Positions 8,216 through 18,632 of a stretch of DNA of 36,138 nucleotides are shown one piece after another (positions within the stretch are counted from its first letter, which is position 1; each line of letters starts with the position of its first letter). The DNA is from Roseobacter sp. GTDB taxonomy: Bacteria; Pseudomonadota; Alphaproteobacteria; Rhodobacterales; Rhodobacteraceae. The translations under genes were made by a program, and so were the position numbers. The notes beneath the pieces were generated by a model. That model did not search any database, was not told the DNA's origin, and saw only the letters and a program-made list of their open reading frames with translations. The stretch covers positions 1 to 36,138 of the forward strand of contig JAHBAM020000169.1 in NCBI GenBank assembly GCA_018500125.2. The letters run 5' to 3'.

Positions 8216-9169
8216 ATGGCCGTAAATGCTGACAAACCGCAAAGTTTCCAAGAGATCATCTTGCGACTTCAAGCCTATTGGGCGGCGCGGGGCTGCGCTG
8301 TCTTGCAACCCTATGACATGGAAGTCGGGGCAGGGACGTTCCACCCCGCAACAACCTTGCGATCGCTTGGATCAAAGCCTTGGGCGGCCGCCTATGTCCA
8401 GCCCTCGCGCCGCCCGACAGACGGGCGCTATGGCGAAAACCCGAATCGCTTGCAGCACTACTATCAATTTCAGGTGTTGATAAAGCCAAGCCCGCCAGAT
8501 CTTCAGGCGCTCTATCTTGGCTCGCTGGAAGCCATCGGGATCGACATGGAAATGCATGATATCCGTTTTGTCGAAGATGACTGGGAAAGCCCCACGCTTG
8601 GCGCTTGGGGGCTTGGCTGGGAGGTCTGGTGTGACGGGATGGAAGTCTCGCAGTTTACCTATTTCCAGCAGGTCGGCGGACATGACTGTCACCCTGTTTC
8701 CGGAGAGCTGACCTACGGCCTTGAGCGTCTGGCGATGTATGTCTTGGGCGTCGAGCACGTGATGGATATGCCCTACAATGCTCCAAGCGCGCCGATCGCC
8801 CTGAGCTACGGGGATGTGTTCCGCCAAACAGAGCAGGAGTATAGCCGCTGGAACTTTGATGTTGCGGATACGGATGTCTTGCTGCGCCACTTTGAAGAGG
8901 CCGAGGGCGAATGTCAGCGGATCCTGAACCAAGAGGCGCAAGACCCAAAAACAGGCAAGCGGATCATCATGGCGCATCCCGCCTATGATCAGTGCATCAA
9001 GGCGTCGCATTTGTTCAATCTGCTCGATGCGCGCGGGGTTATTTCAGTCACCGAGCGTCAGGCCTATATCGGGCGGGTGCGGGCGCTGGCCAAGCTGTGT
9101 GCCGATGCGTTTGTAAAGACAGAGGCCGGCGGCCATAGCGATCTGACGCAGGCCGGGGGTGCGGTGTGA
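8216..9169 (+). CDS. glyQ: Glycyl-tRNA synthetase alpha subunit
   Basis: [43 protein letters not shown]...; canonical GlyQ. Confidence 0.97.
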   Translation: MAVNADKPQSFQEIILRLQAYWAARGCAVLQPYDMEVGAGTFHPATTLRSLGSKPWAAAYVQPSRRPTDGRYGENPNRLQHYYQFQVLIKPSPPDLQALYLGSLEAIGIDMEMHDIRFVEDDWESPTLGAWGLGWEVWCDGMEVSQFTYFQQVGGHDCHPVSGELTYGLERLAMYVLGVEHVMDMPYNAPSAPIALSYGDVFRQTEQEYSRWNFDVADTDVLLRHFEEAEGECQRILNQEAQDPKTGKRIIMAHPAYDQCIKASHLFNLLDARGVISVTERQAYIGRVRALAKLCADAFVKTEAGGHSDLTQAGGAV

Positions 9170-9687
9170 TGGCGTCTAAAATTCTGGTGATTGGAATTGT
9201 GATGATTGCACTGATTTCTGGCGCTGCGATTTATTATTTGCAGGTCCATGCGTATTACGAGGAAGTTGTGGCCGAGGGCCAAACAGATGTGCGCCTCACC
9301 AGCCTTGTGAGCGGCGCCCCCGAGCCGATCCTTTATGACGCCTTTGAGGCGATCACAGCGACAAGCTCGCCCATCCGCTATCGGGCCTGTTTCACAACCC
9401 CACAAAGCATCGCCCTGTTGAGCGAGACATATGAGCTATATGAAAACGCCGAGCCTCTTGTCGCTCCGGGCTGGTTTGGCTGTTTTGACGCAAAAACCAT
9501 CGGTGCCGGTCTGGAACGCGGCGAAGCGGTTGCCTTTCTGGGCGAGCAGAACATCGAATACGGGATTGACCGTGTGGTGGCTGTTTTGCCGGACGGGCGG
9601 GGCTTTGCCTGGCACCAAATTAATGAATGTGGCGCAGAAGTCTTTGACGGGAAACCCGTCCCTGAAGGCTGCCCTGCGAAACCGTGA
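9169..9687 (+). CDS. DUF6446-type membrane-anchored hypothetical protein
   Basis: Start overlaps the glyQ stop (TGATG); single N-terminal TM then periplasmic-like domain; sits between glyQ and glyS. Confidence 0.7.
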   Translation: MASKILVIGIVMIALISGAAIYYLQVHAYYEEVVAEGQTDVRLTSLVSGAPEPILYDAFEAITATSSPIRYRACFTTPQSIALLSETYELYENAEPLVAPGWFGCFDAKTIGAGLERGEAVAFLGEQNIEYGIDRVVAVLPDGRGFAWHQINECGAEVFDGKPVPEGCPAKP

Positions 9688-9705
9688 CATGAGAAAGAGC
9701 AGCCC

Positions 9706-11841
9706 ATGCCAAATCTGCTGATTGAGCTTTTTTCCGAAGAAATTCCCGCACGTATGCAAGCGGGGGCGGCGGAAAATTTGAAAACCCTTCTCACCAATAG
9801 TTTGGTGGAGGCTGGGCTTACCTATGCGGGCGCAAAAGCGTTTAGCACGCCCCGTCGCCTGACCTTGGCTGTTGAGGGGCTTTCGGCAGAAAGCCCGACC
9901 ATTCGCGAAGAGCGCAAAGGCCCCAAAGTGGGCGCACCAGAGCAGGCGATCGAAGGCTTTTTGCGGGGCGCCGGGCTAACGCGTGATCAGCTTGAGGCGC
10001 GCGAGACTCCTAAGGGAGCGGTTTACTTTGCGACGGTCCAGAAAGAGGGCCAGCCCGCCGAAGCTATTGTGGCCCAAGCATTGGAAGCAACCGTTCGCAA
10101 CTTTCCATGGCCCAAGTCGATGCGCTGGGGCAGCGGCAGCTTGCGCTGGGTGCGGCCCCTTCACTCGATTATCTGCCTGTTTGAAGACGAAGCGGGAAGC
10201 CGTGTTGTCGATCTGGAAATCGACGGCATATCGTCAGGCGACACGACAGAAGGCCACCGCTTCATGGGGTCAGGCGCCTTTTCGGTCACATCGTTTGACA
10301 CATACGAAGCCGCGCTGAAGCGCAATCATGTTGTTCTGGATGCCCAAGAGCGCGCCGACCACATCTGGCAGGATGCCACCAATCAGGCTTTTGCCAGTGG
10401 TCTTGAGGTTGTCCAAGACAAGAGCCTGCTTGCCGAGGTGGCGGGGCTTGTGGAATGGCCGGTTGTCTTGATGGGCCAGATCGGCGAGGCGTTTCTAGAG
10501 CTGCCGCCCGAAGTCTTGCAAACCTCCATGAAAGAACATCAGAAGTTTTTCTCGGTCCAAAACCCCAAGACAAACCGTATCGAGCGCTTTGTCACTGTGG
10601 CCAACCGGGAAACCGCAGATAATGGTGCCACCATTCTGGCCGGAAACCAGAAGGTGCTTGCGGCGCGCTTGAGTGACGCCAAGTTTTTTTGGGAGAATGA
10701 CTTGCGCGTTGCCAAGGCAGGTATGGACGCCTGGATGCGCCAGCTCTCCAATGTGACGTTTCATAACAAGCTCGGCTCTCAGGCCGAGCGGATAGAGCGG
10801 ATCGCCGCTCTGGCAAAAGACATCGCACCCCAAATCGGCGCAGATGCCGCGCAAGCAGAGCAGGCGGCCCGCGTTTGCAAGGCCGATCTCAGCTCGGAGA
10901 TGGTTTATGAATTCCCCGAACTGCAAGGATTGATGGGGCGCTACTATGCCAAGGCCGCGGGCCTTTCAGACGAGATTGCCGCCGTATGTCAGGAGCATTA
11001 CGCGCCCCTTGGGCCGTCTGATGTTGTTCCGAGCGCGCCGCTGTCTGTTGCGGTCGCCTTGGCTGACAAGATTGATACCCTGACAGGCTTTTGGGCCGCT
11101 GATGAAAAGCCGACCGGATCAAAAGACCCGTTTGCCCTGCGCCGTGCGGCCTTGGGCGTGATCCGCTTGATGCGCGAGAACCAGCTTTCGCTTCGGCTGG
11201 AGCGTTTTATCGAGATGCAGCTTGTGCGCCACATCGCGCAGCTCTCCAAGTCGCTTTCGCAAGACGATATCGCCGGAGGTGGGGCTGTTCAGGCAGACGG
11301 GCTGTCCAAGGTGTCAAAGGACCTGATGGGCTTTTTCCATGACCGCCTGAAGGTGCACCTCAAAGATGAGGGCATTCGTTATGATGTGATCGACGCCTGT
11401 TTGGCCAATGAGATCGCCGATGACTTGCTATTGGTGTCCCAACAAGCGGGCGCGCTGGAGCGTGTTCTCAAGACCGATGAAGGCGCGAACCTTGTGCAAG
11501 GCTTCAAGCGCGCCAACAATATTCTCAAGCAAGCCGAGGCCAAAGATGGTGTCGAATATAGCTATGGGGCGGATCCGAAATACGCCGAAACCGAAGAAGA
11601 AAAAGCGCTGTTTGTGGCTTTGGACGCCGCCGATGTCACAATCAAAGACGCTCTCGCAGACTCAGGCTTTGAGCGCGCGATGACTGCCATGGCACAGTTG
11701 CGCCAGCCTGTGGATGCCTTCTTTGAGGCCGTGCAGATCAATGTGGACAATGAGGTCCTGCGGCGCAACCGTCTCAATCTTCTGAGCCGTATTCGAAGCG
11801 TTTGCGGGCAAGTCGCAGATTTGACGCAACTTGAAGGCTAG
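9706..11841 (+). CDS. glyS: Glycyl-tRNA synthetase beta subunit
   Basis: MPNLLIELFSEEIPARMQAGAAENL...; canonical GlyS. Confidence 0.97.
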   Translation: MPNLLIELFSEEIPARMQAGAAENLKTLLTNSLVEAGLTYAGAKAFSTPRRLTLAVEGLSAESPTIREERKGPKVGAPEQAIEGFLRGAGLTRDQLEARETPKGAVYFATVQKEGQPAEAIVAQALEATVRNFPWPKSMRWGSGSLRWVRPLHSIICLFEDEAGSRVVDLEIDGISSGDTTEGHRFMGSGAFSVTSFDTYEAALKRNHVVLDAQERADHIWQDATNQAFASGLEVVQDKSLLAEVAGLVEWPVVLMGQIGEAFLELPPEVLQTSMKEHQKFFSVQNPKTNRIERFVTVANRETADNGATILAGNQKVLAARLSDAKFFWENDLRVAKAGMDAWMRQLSNVTFHNKLGSQAERIERIAALAKDIAPQIGADAAQAEQAARVCKADLSSEMVYEFPELQGLMGRYYAKAAGLSDEIAAVCQEHYAPLGPSDVVPSAPLSVAVALADKIDTLTGFWAADEKPTGSKDPFALRRAALGVIRLMRENQLSLRLERFIEMQLVRHIAQLSKSLSQDDIAGGGAVQADGLSKVSKDLMGFFHDRLKVHLKDEGIRYDVIDACLANEIADDLLLVSQQAGALERVLKTDEGANLVQGFKRANNILKQAEAKDGVEYSYGADPKYAETEEEKALFVALDAADVTIKDALADSGFERAMTAMAQLRQPVDAFFEAVQINVDNEVLRRNRLNLLSRIRSVCGQVADLTQLEG

Positions 11842-11879
11842 GCTTGCGCTGGTTTGAGAACTGGAGTTAATGTGCCGCA

Positions 11880-14420
11880 GTGCAGAAAGATAATGAAAAT
11901 ATCACGCTGATCACTGCTTCCGCTCCGGTTGCCTCAAAAACGCATGGCGGGCGGGCGAAATGTTTGCAGCGACTTGTCAGGCTTGACTTGCCTGTTCCCA
12001 AAACTGTTGCCCTGTCCTTTGAGGCGGTTCACGAGATAGCGGCGGGGCGTATGCCTGACATGGAGGCGCTTCTTGCGCCATTTGAAGCAAATCCGCTCCT
12101 CTGCGTTCGCCCGTCCTCGGAAGATCCGGACTGGGGCGGACCGGGGGCGATTTTGAATATCGGCATGAATGACGCCCGATACGTTGATTTCTGTGATGTC
12201 TTGGGCCAAGACGCCGCCGCGCAAATCTACTTTCGATTTGTTCAGGCCTATGCGATCCACGTTGCACGGCTTGATCCTGATCTGTTTGAAGGGATCGAAG
12301 CCGATGGGCAAGACGGGCTTTCGGCGGCTCTGAAAGCCTATGAAGACGAGGCCGAGGAAGCGTTTCCGCAAGCGCCCGCGGTGCAGCTTGCGGCTGTGTT
12401 GCGCTCCATGGCGCGGGCATGGGAAGGCACAACAGCCCGATTATTGCGCCAAGCCAAAGGCGCTCCCGCCGATGCCGGTCTGGGATTGGTCGTTCAGGAA
12501 ATGGTCTTTGGCATTGGGGCGGGCGAAAGCGGCTCAGGTGTCATCCAGCTTGTTGACTCCGCAACCGGCGAGGCCCAGATCACAGGGCGCTACCTGTCAC
12601 AGAGCCAAGGGCGGGACGCGCTGCAAGAAGGCGCATCTGCCCTGTTTTTGGAAGCAGACGCGCGTGGCCCGTCGCTGGAAGAACTCGCGCCGCAAGCTTT
12701 TGCCGATCTCAAGGCCTATACCGCCTTGATGCGCCGGAAGTTGCGTGAGGAGATGCAGGCAGAATTCGCAATTGAAAACGGCAAGGTCCATCTTCTGGAT
12801 GGGGTCAGGATCGCGCGCTCTGCCCGCGCAGCTGTGCGGATTGCAGTGGATCTGGCCAAAGATAAAATTATCCCTCGCGAAGAAGCCCTCTTGCGTATCG
12901 AGCCGCGGGCTTTGAACGAGCTGTTGCACAGACAGATCGACCCCGAGGCCAAGCGTGACCGTATCGCGACAGGCGTCGCAGCCAGCCCGGGCGCGGCAAC
13001 CGGTAAGATTGTCTTTACCTCCTCTGAGGCGCAGGCAAGTGCGGCGCGCGCCGAACCATGTGTCTTGGTGCGCCGGGAAACGTCGCCCGAAGACATCAGA
13101 GGGATGCACGCCGCCATTGCCGTATTGACCGAGCGGGGCGGCATGACAAGCCACGCAGCGGTGATTGGTCGCGGAATGGGGCTTCCCTGTGTGGTCGGCG
13201 CGTCTAGCCTGACGTTCAACCTTCAGAAGCGCACACTCACCTCTGCCGATGGGCGCGTGTTTCGGGAAGGCGACACCCTGACGATCGACGGCTCTTCTGG
13301 TGATGTGCTGGTTGGCGAACCTGCGATGCTGGAAGCGACCCATGATGATGCGTTTCAAGAGCTGATGGAGTGGTCGGATAGCGTGCGCGATATCGGGGTG
13401 CGTGCCAATGCCGATACGCCAAAAGACGCAACCACGGCCCGCAACTTTGGCGCCGAAGGTATTGGCCTGTGCCGCACCGAGCATATGTTTTTTGAGGCCG
13501 ACCGGCTGACCCCCATGCGCGAGATGATCTTTGCGGATAAGCCCCAAGACCGGCGCGCGGCTCTTGAGCGTCTTTTGCCGATGCAGCGCGATGATTTCAC
13601 CGAGCTTTTCCGCATTATGCAGGGCAAGCCGGTCTGCATCCGGTTGCTTGATCCGCCGCTGCACGAGTTTTTGCCGCAAGATAAAGCCGGCTGCCGCGAG
13701 CTGGCCGAGGCGCTTGATTTGCCGCTGTCGGATGTGACACGGCGGGTTGAGGCTCTTGGAGAATACAATCCCATGCTCGGGATGCGGGGCGTTCGCCTCG
13801 GGGTGACGGTTCCTGAGATTTACGATATGCAAGCGCGGGCGATTTTTGAGGCAACGATTGCCGCCAGCCGTGATGGTGATCCTGTTGTGCCCGAAATAAT
13901 GATCCCGCTGGTGTCTGCCATGCGCGAAGTCGAACTCGTCAAAACACGTATTGACGCTGTGGCCGCGGCCGTTCGGACCGAAACAGGGGAAGACTTCGAA
14001 TTCCGGTTGGGTGTGATGGTGGAAACACCACGGGCGGCCTTGCGCGCCGATGAGATCGCGCCTTACGTTTCGTTTTTGAGCTTCGGCACAAATGACCTCA
14101 CACAAATGACATACGGCTTGTCGCGCGATGACGCGGGGCGCTTTATGTCGACCTATGTTCAGCAAGGGGTCTACCCCGAAGACCCGTTCCATACGCTCGA
14201 TCTTGACGGGGTCGGAGAGCTTTTGGAGATCGGCGCCGCCCGCGGGCGCAAGACAGAGCCGGACCTTGTCTTGTCGATCTGCGGCGAGCACGGCGGCAAC
14301 CCTGAGTCGATCGCATTTTGCCGAAATGCGGGCTTTAACTATGTGTCCTGCTCGCCTTTTCGCGTGCCTGTGGCCCGCCTGGCCGCCGCTCAGCTCGCAT
14401 TGCGCGACAAAATAGGCTGA
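11880..14420 (+). CDS. Pyruvate, phosphate dikinase-like / PEP-utilising enzyme with divergent N-terminal domain
   Basis: GGMTSHAAVIGRGMGLPCVVG (phospho-His domain) and CGEHGGNPESIAFC...YVSCSPFRVPVARLAAAQ (C-terminal PEP/pyruvate domain) conserved; GTG start; N-terminal ATP-binding motifs divergent. Confidence 0.85.
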   Translation: MQKDNENITLITASAPVASKTHGGRAKCLQRLVRLDLPVPKTVALSFEAVHEIAAGRMPDMEALLAPFEANPLLCVRPSSEDPDWGGPGAILNIGMNDARYVDFCDVLGQDAAAQIYFRFVQAYAIHVARLDPDLFEGIEADGQDGLSAALKAYEDEAEEAFPQAPAVQLAAVLRSMARAWEGTTARLLRQAKGAPADAGLGLVVQEMVFGIGAGESGSGVIQLVDSATGEAQITGRYLSQSQGRDALQEGASALFLEADARGPSLEELAPQAFADLKAYTALMRRKLREEMQAEFAIENGKVHLLDGVRIARSARAAVRIAVDLAKDKIIPREEALLRIEPRALNELLHRQIDPEAKRDRIATGVAASPGAATGKIVFTSSEAQASAARAEPCVLVRRETSPEDIRGMHAAIAVLTERGGMTSHAAVIGRGMGLPCVVGASSLTFNLQKRTLTSADGRVFREGDTLTIDGSSGDVLVGEPAMLEATHDDAFQELMEWSDSVRDIGVRANADTPKDATTARNFGAEGIGLCRTEHMFFEADRLTPMREMIFADKPQDRRAALERLLPMQRDDFTELFRIMQGKPVCIRLLDPPLHEFLPQDKAGCRELAEALDLPLSDVTRRVEALGEYNPMLGMRGVRLGVTVPEIYDMQARAIFEATIAASRDGDPVVPEIMIPLVSAMREVELVKTRIDAVAAAVRTETGEDFEFRLGVMVETPRAALRADEIAPYVSFLSFGTNDLTQMTYGLSRDDAGRFMSTYVQQGVYPEDPFHTLDLDGVGELLEIGAARGRKTEPDLVLSICGEHGGNPESIAFCRNAGFNYVSCSPFRVPVARLAAAQLALRDKIG

Positions 14421-14585
14421 CATCTGCCGGTTTCGTGGGGGGATGCGCGTGGTATTTTGCCGATCGGCGTAAATTGGCAACAGATGCGGACTATGCGTAT
14501 TGCCCTAAACTTGCCTGATGGCCCCAAACCGCCTAAGAGTCGCCAAAATTTCACAAGACAACTTACGTCTCAGGAGGCCCCACTC

Positions 14586-15218
14586 ATGTTGCGGCTTATA
14601 ATTGCGTTTGCTTTCAGTGCGTCTTTGGCGCTTCCCGTCTCGGCGGATGTCTCGATAAAGCGCCTGTATGGTAAAGAACAGCGGTCATTAAATTCGATTC
14701 CCCAAGAACGCCTGGCCAATCTGCTCGAGCGCTCCGCGACAGCCAAACTGTCATATGGCGGAATTTCCTACACGCGCGAATGGCTGGCCCGTCAGCCGGC
14801 GACTGCGGGCGGCGAAGAATGGCGGTGTCTGGCCGAGGCGCTCTATTTTGAGGCGCGTGGTGAAAGCGTCAAAGGGCAGTTTGCCGTCGCTGAAGTGATC
14901 ATGAACCGCGTCAACAGCGCGCGCTATCCTGATACGATTTGTGGCGTCGTTCATCAGGGCACGGGCCGTAAATATGCGTGCCAGTTCAGCTATACCTGTG
15001 ACGGATATGCAGAAGTGATTTCCGAGCCGAAAGCGTTTGAACGGGTCGGGAAAATTGCAAAAATCATGGTGAAAGGCGCCAAACGTCCTTTGACGGACGG
15101 GGCGACCCATTATCATACCAAATCCGTGAACCCGCATTGGGCCAGTAAGTTCCCGAGAACGGCGACAATCGGATTTCACCATTTTTACAGGCAGCCCACA
15201 CGGCTATCTAGCAATTAG
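14586..15218 (+). CDS. Cell wall hydrolase, SleB/CwlJ-like (Hydrolase_2)
   Basis: Signal peptide MLRLIIAFAFSASLALPVSA; CLAEALYFEARGESVKGQFAVAEVIMNRVNSARYPDTICGVVHQ...CQFSYTCDG; SD aggagg upstream of 14586. Confidence 0.88.
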   Translation: MLRLIIAFAFSASLALPVSADVSIKRLYGKEQRSLNSIPQERLANLLERSATAKLSYGGISYTREWLARQPATAGGEEWRCLAEALYFEARGESVKGQFAVAEVIMNRVNSARYPDTICGVVHQGTGRKYACQFSYTCDGYAEVISEPKAFERVGKIAKIMVKGAKRPLTDGATHYHTKSVNPHWASKFPRTATIGFHHFYRQPTRLSSN

Positions 15219-15314
15219 GCGGGCTTTGTCTGCTCCTGTAGCACCTCTTGGGCTTTACCTAAGCCATGTGACGTGTATAGGCGAGAGCGAGCCAAATACT
15301 GGGAGCGCCGCACC

Positions 15315-16238
15315 GTGAAGAGTGAAACATCACAAGCCTTCGATCACCCCGATGCCAGATCGCGAGCGACCTCTCTGGCCACGCCGCTGGATCGTATTTC
15401 CCTGCGCGATCACATTGTCGATGTCGAGATTGGTGCGTTTCAGGCCGAACGCGGAACAACCCAGCGTATCTCTTTCAATGTGGTTGTCGAGGTCTTGCCC
15501 GCGCAGCTCAATGTCGAAGACGATGTCGACAAGATATTGTCCTATGACAAGGTGACAGAGGCGATCGCAATCGCTCTCGGCGAAGAGCGGCTCAATCTGC
15601 TGGAAACACTCGCCGACCGCGTTGCCGAACGCATTCTTTGGGAGCCTCAGGCGGTTCGGGCTTTTGTCCGTATCGAGAAACTTGACCGAGGTCCCGGAGC
15701 GTTGGGCGTTGAGATCGTGCGCGCCAAGGCCGGGGAGGGGAGCGTGTCTGGCGACGACACCAAAATCTCCCCTCGGGTTGTGTTCTTTTCCAATGAAGCG
15801 ATCGCCTCCGCGAATTTGCAGGGCTGGATTGACCAATTGGCAGAAAACGACGCGCCAACGCTGATCTGTGTTGGCGCGCCCGAGGCCAAGACGCCGCAGG
15901 CTTTGGCCCCCCTTGCCCAACGCAGAATTGAACTGCTCGCAATCGAGCAGAACGCCTGGATTCTGGCTGCACGCGACAAGCGCTGTGTTGTTGTGGAAAC
16001 CCGCACAGAGCTTGATTGGGCTATGAAAAACAGCCAGATCAGCGTTTGGGCACCCTCCAAGATTGTGCTGGATACGGTCGATGGGCCGTCTGCTGAGCAT
16101 CAGGATGCGCTGGATCTGGCCCTCTGGTTTGCAACAGATATGGGCGCCGAACGGTTTATCGCCTTTGATCAAGGCGCGCTGACGCGCGAGCTGCCTTTCC
16201 CTGTCGACTTTCGAAAATCCACCGGGTCCAAGATCTGA
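15315..16238 (+). CDS. folB: Dihydroneopterin aldolase (FolB domain) with ~190-aa C-terminal extension
   Basis: DRISLRDHIVDVEIGAFQAERGTTQRISFNVVVEV...YDKVTEAIAIALGEERLNLLETLADRVAERIL is FolB-like; followed directly by folP and glmM; GTG start at 15315 likely. Confidence 0.8.
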   Translation: MKSETSQAFDHPDARSRATSLATPLDRISLRDHIVDVEIGAFQAERGTTQRISFNVVVEVLPAQLNVEDDVDKILSYDKVTEAIAIALGEERLNLLETLADRVAERILWEPQAVRAFVRIEKLDRGPGALGVEIVRAKAGEGSVSGDDTKISPRVVFFSNEAIASANLQGWIDQLAENDAPTLICVGAPEAKTPQALAPLAQRRIELLAIEQNAWILAARDKRCVVVETRTELDWAMKNSQISVWAPSKIVLDTVDGPSAEHQDALDLALWFATDMGAERFIAFDQGALTRELPFPVDFRKSTGSKI

Positions 16239-16275
16239 CTCTTGTTCACGGGCGGGTGTCAGGTAACATCACGAC

Positions 16276-17289
16276 ATGACCAAATACTATTACCGTCCCC
16301 TTGTGCAAACGGCTCAAAAACGCCCGCCAGAAGCGGTTTCTCTGGCTGGTGGGCACTGTTGGTTTACGCAGGTGGAAGTGCTCCAACGGGCAAAAGAATC
16401 ATGCTTCGTTCCGGCGGCGCGCTTGCCAGAAGATGTCTTGGCCCGCCTCAAGGCCAACCGCGCGCCGATTGCCGGGATCGGGCTTGAAACCCCGCGTCTC
16501 ATGGGGATTTTGAATGTTACGCCCGACAGCTTTAGTGACGGCGGACGCTTCACTGGGGCCGCTGTGGCGCTTCAACACGCGAAAGCCATGGCGCATTCAG
16601 GGGCTGACATCATTGATATCGGCGGCGAAAGCACCCGACCCGGCGCTCACGAAGTTCCGCGAGAAGCAGAGATCGCGCGCACGGCTCCGGTTATCAAAGC
16701 GATCCGATCGGCTATAGAGACGCCGATTTCGATCGACACCCGAAAAGCCGAGGTTGCAAAAGCCGCCTGCGAGGCGGGCGCAAATATGGTCAATGATGTC
16801 TCCGGCTTTACCTTTGATACGGCTCTGGCTCCGTTCTGTGCGGCCAGAGACCTGCCCGTCTTTGTCATGCACTCGCAGGGCCAGCCCGACACCATGCAAG
16901 ACAACCCGCTCTATGAGGATGTCGTGTTTGATGTCTATGATTTCTTTGAGGAACGTCTTGAGCATCTGGTCGCAGCGGGCATTGCGCGCGAGCGTATCGT
17001 GATTGACCCGGGAATCGGATTTGGAAAGAAAATCGAGCACAATCTTGCCCTTCTGGCCAATTTGAGTGTGTTCCACAGTCTGGGATGTGCGATACTTCTC
17101 GGGGTGTCCCGCAAAGGCTTTATTGGCAAAATCGGGGGGGCTGAAGACCCTGTGGCGCGAATGCCCGGCTCGATTGCGGTCGGGTTGGCTGGTGTTGCGC
17201 AGGGCGTCCAGTTGCTTCGGGTTCATGATGTCGCGGAAACAAAACAGGCGCTAAAACTATGGTTGGCCGCCATGCGAGGAGACTGCTGA
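16276..17289 (+). CDS. folP: Dihydropteroate synthase
   Basis: [18 protein letters not shown]..., [37 protein letters not shown]. Confidence 0.95.
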   Translation: MTKYYYRPLVQTAQKRPPEAVSLAGGHCWFTQVEVLQRAKESCFVPAARLPEDVLARLKANRAPIAGIGLETPRLMGILNVTPDSFSDGGRFTGAAVALQHAKAMAHSGADIIDIGGESTRPGAHEVPREAEIARTAPVIKAIRSAIETPISIDTRKAEVAKAACEAGANMVNDVSGFTFDTALAPFCAARDLPVFVMHSQGQPDTMQDNPLYEDVVFDVYDFFEERLEHLVAAGIARERIVIDPGIGFGKKIEHNLALLANLSVFHSLGCAILLGVSRKGFIGKIGGAEDPVARMPGSIAVGLAGVAQGVQLLRVHDVAETKQALKLWLAAMRGDC

Positions 17290-18632
17290 TGACACGAGAG
17301 CTTTTTGGCACCGATGGTGTGCGCGGAACCGCAAACACCTACCCCATGACGGCGGAGATGGCGCTCAAGATCGGGGCTGCTGTTGGCCGCTTCTTTCGAA
17401 AGGACAGCTCCGCCGCCCATCGGGTTGTGATTGGTAAGGATACCCGGCTGTCGGGCTATATGTTTGAAAGTGCTCTGACAGCAGGTCTCACGAGCACGGG
17501 TATGAATGTTCTGTTGTTGGGGCCGATCCCGACGCCGGCTGTTGGCTTGCTGACCACATCAATGAGAGCCGATCTGGGCGTGATGATCTCGGCAAGCCAT
17601 AACCCTGCTGTGGACAATGGCATCAAATTTTTCGGCCCTGACGGCTTCAAGCTCTCTGATGAGGCCGAAATGGAGATTGAGGCTCTGGTCAAAGCGGGTG
17701 TTGAGCCGGCACAATCCCGCAATATCGGACGCGCCAAGCGGATTGATGACGGGCGGTTCAGATATATCGAGCGCGTCAAATCGACCTTTCCAAGCGGTAT
17801 GCGGCTGGACGGGATCAAGGTTGTCATCGATTGCGCGCATGGCGCGGCCTATAAGGCTGCTCCAGAGGTGCTATGGGAGCTTGGCGCAGAGGTCATTACG
17901 GTCGGGACAGCGCCGAACGGCTTCAATATCAATCAGGCCTGTGGATCAACACAGCCTCGCGTGGCGGCTGAGACCGTTGTGGCACATGGCGCTGATCTCG
18001 GGATCTGCCTTGATGGGGATGCCGACCGTGTCGTTTTGATTGATGAAACAGGTGCGGTGGCCGATGGCGATCAGATCATGGGGCTTTTTGCGGCGCGCTG
18101 GGCGCAAGAGGGCCGGCTGACGGGCAATGCTCTTGTGGCGACCGTGATGTCAAACCTCGGCTTAGAACGGTTTTTGAGCGACAAAGGCATCGGGCTTGAG
18201 CGCACCAATGTTGGCGACCGTTATGTTGTTGAGCGGATGCGCCAGGGCGGCTTCAATCTTGGCGGTGAGCAATCAGGCCACATTGTTATGACAGATTATG
18301 CCACGACCGGCGACGGCTTGATGGCGGCGCTCCAGTTTCTGGCGGCTTTGGTGCAGTCTCAAAAGCGGGCCTCCGAACTTTCCAGTGTTTTTCAGCCCGT
18401 GCCGCAGCTTCTCAAGAATGTCCGCTTCCAATCGGGGCAGATGCCGCTGGAGGATACGTCTGTGCGGGCCGAAATCGCACGGGTGGAAAGTGAGCTGTCA
18501 GGACGCGGCCGGCTCCTGATCCGAAAGTCCGGCACCGAGCCTTTGGTGCGGGTTATGGCCGAGTGCGAAGACGAGGCTGTCTTGAATACATCGGTTGATG
18601 CGATTGTCAGCGCGATTGAAGCGGTGCTTTAA
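17289..18632 (+). CDS. glmM: Phosphoglucosamine mutase
   Basis: [21 protein letters not shown]..., [18 protein letters not shown] phosphoserine loop, GDADR; ATG overlaps folP stop (TGATG). Confidence 0.95.
   Translation: MTRELFGTDGVRGTANTYPMTAEMALKIGAAVGRFFRKDSSAAHRVVIGKDTRLSGYMFESALTAGLTSTGMNVLLLGPIPTPAVGLLTTSMRADLGVMISASHNPAVDNGIKFFGPDGFKLSDEAEMEIEALVKAGVEPAQSRNIGRAKRIDDGRFRYIERVKSTFPSGMRLDGIKVVIDCAHGAAYKAAPEVLWELGAEVITVGTAPNGFNINQACGSTQPRVAAETVVAHGADLGICLDGDADRVVLIDETGAVADGDQIMGLFAARWAQEGRLTGNALVATVMSNLGLERFLSDKGIGLERTNVGDRYVVERMRQGGFNLGGEQSGHIVMTDYATTGDGLMAALQFLAALVQSQKRASELSSVFQPVPQLLKNVRFQSGQMPLEDTSVRAEIARVESELSGRGRLLIRKSGTEPLVRVMAECEDEAVLNTSVDAIVSAIEAVL

Noticed and set aside
12597-14480. 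627-aa minus-strand ORF antisense to the PPDK-like gene
   Set aside because: Long open frame but the product is low-complexity His/Arg/Gly-rich with no recognisable domain; the plus strand has clear PPDK motifs. Typical shadow ORF in GC-rich DNA.
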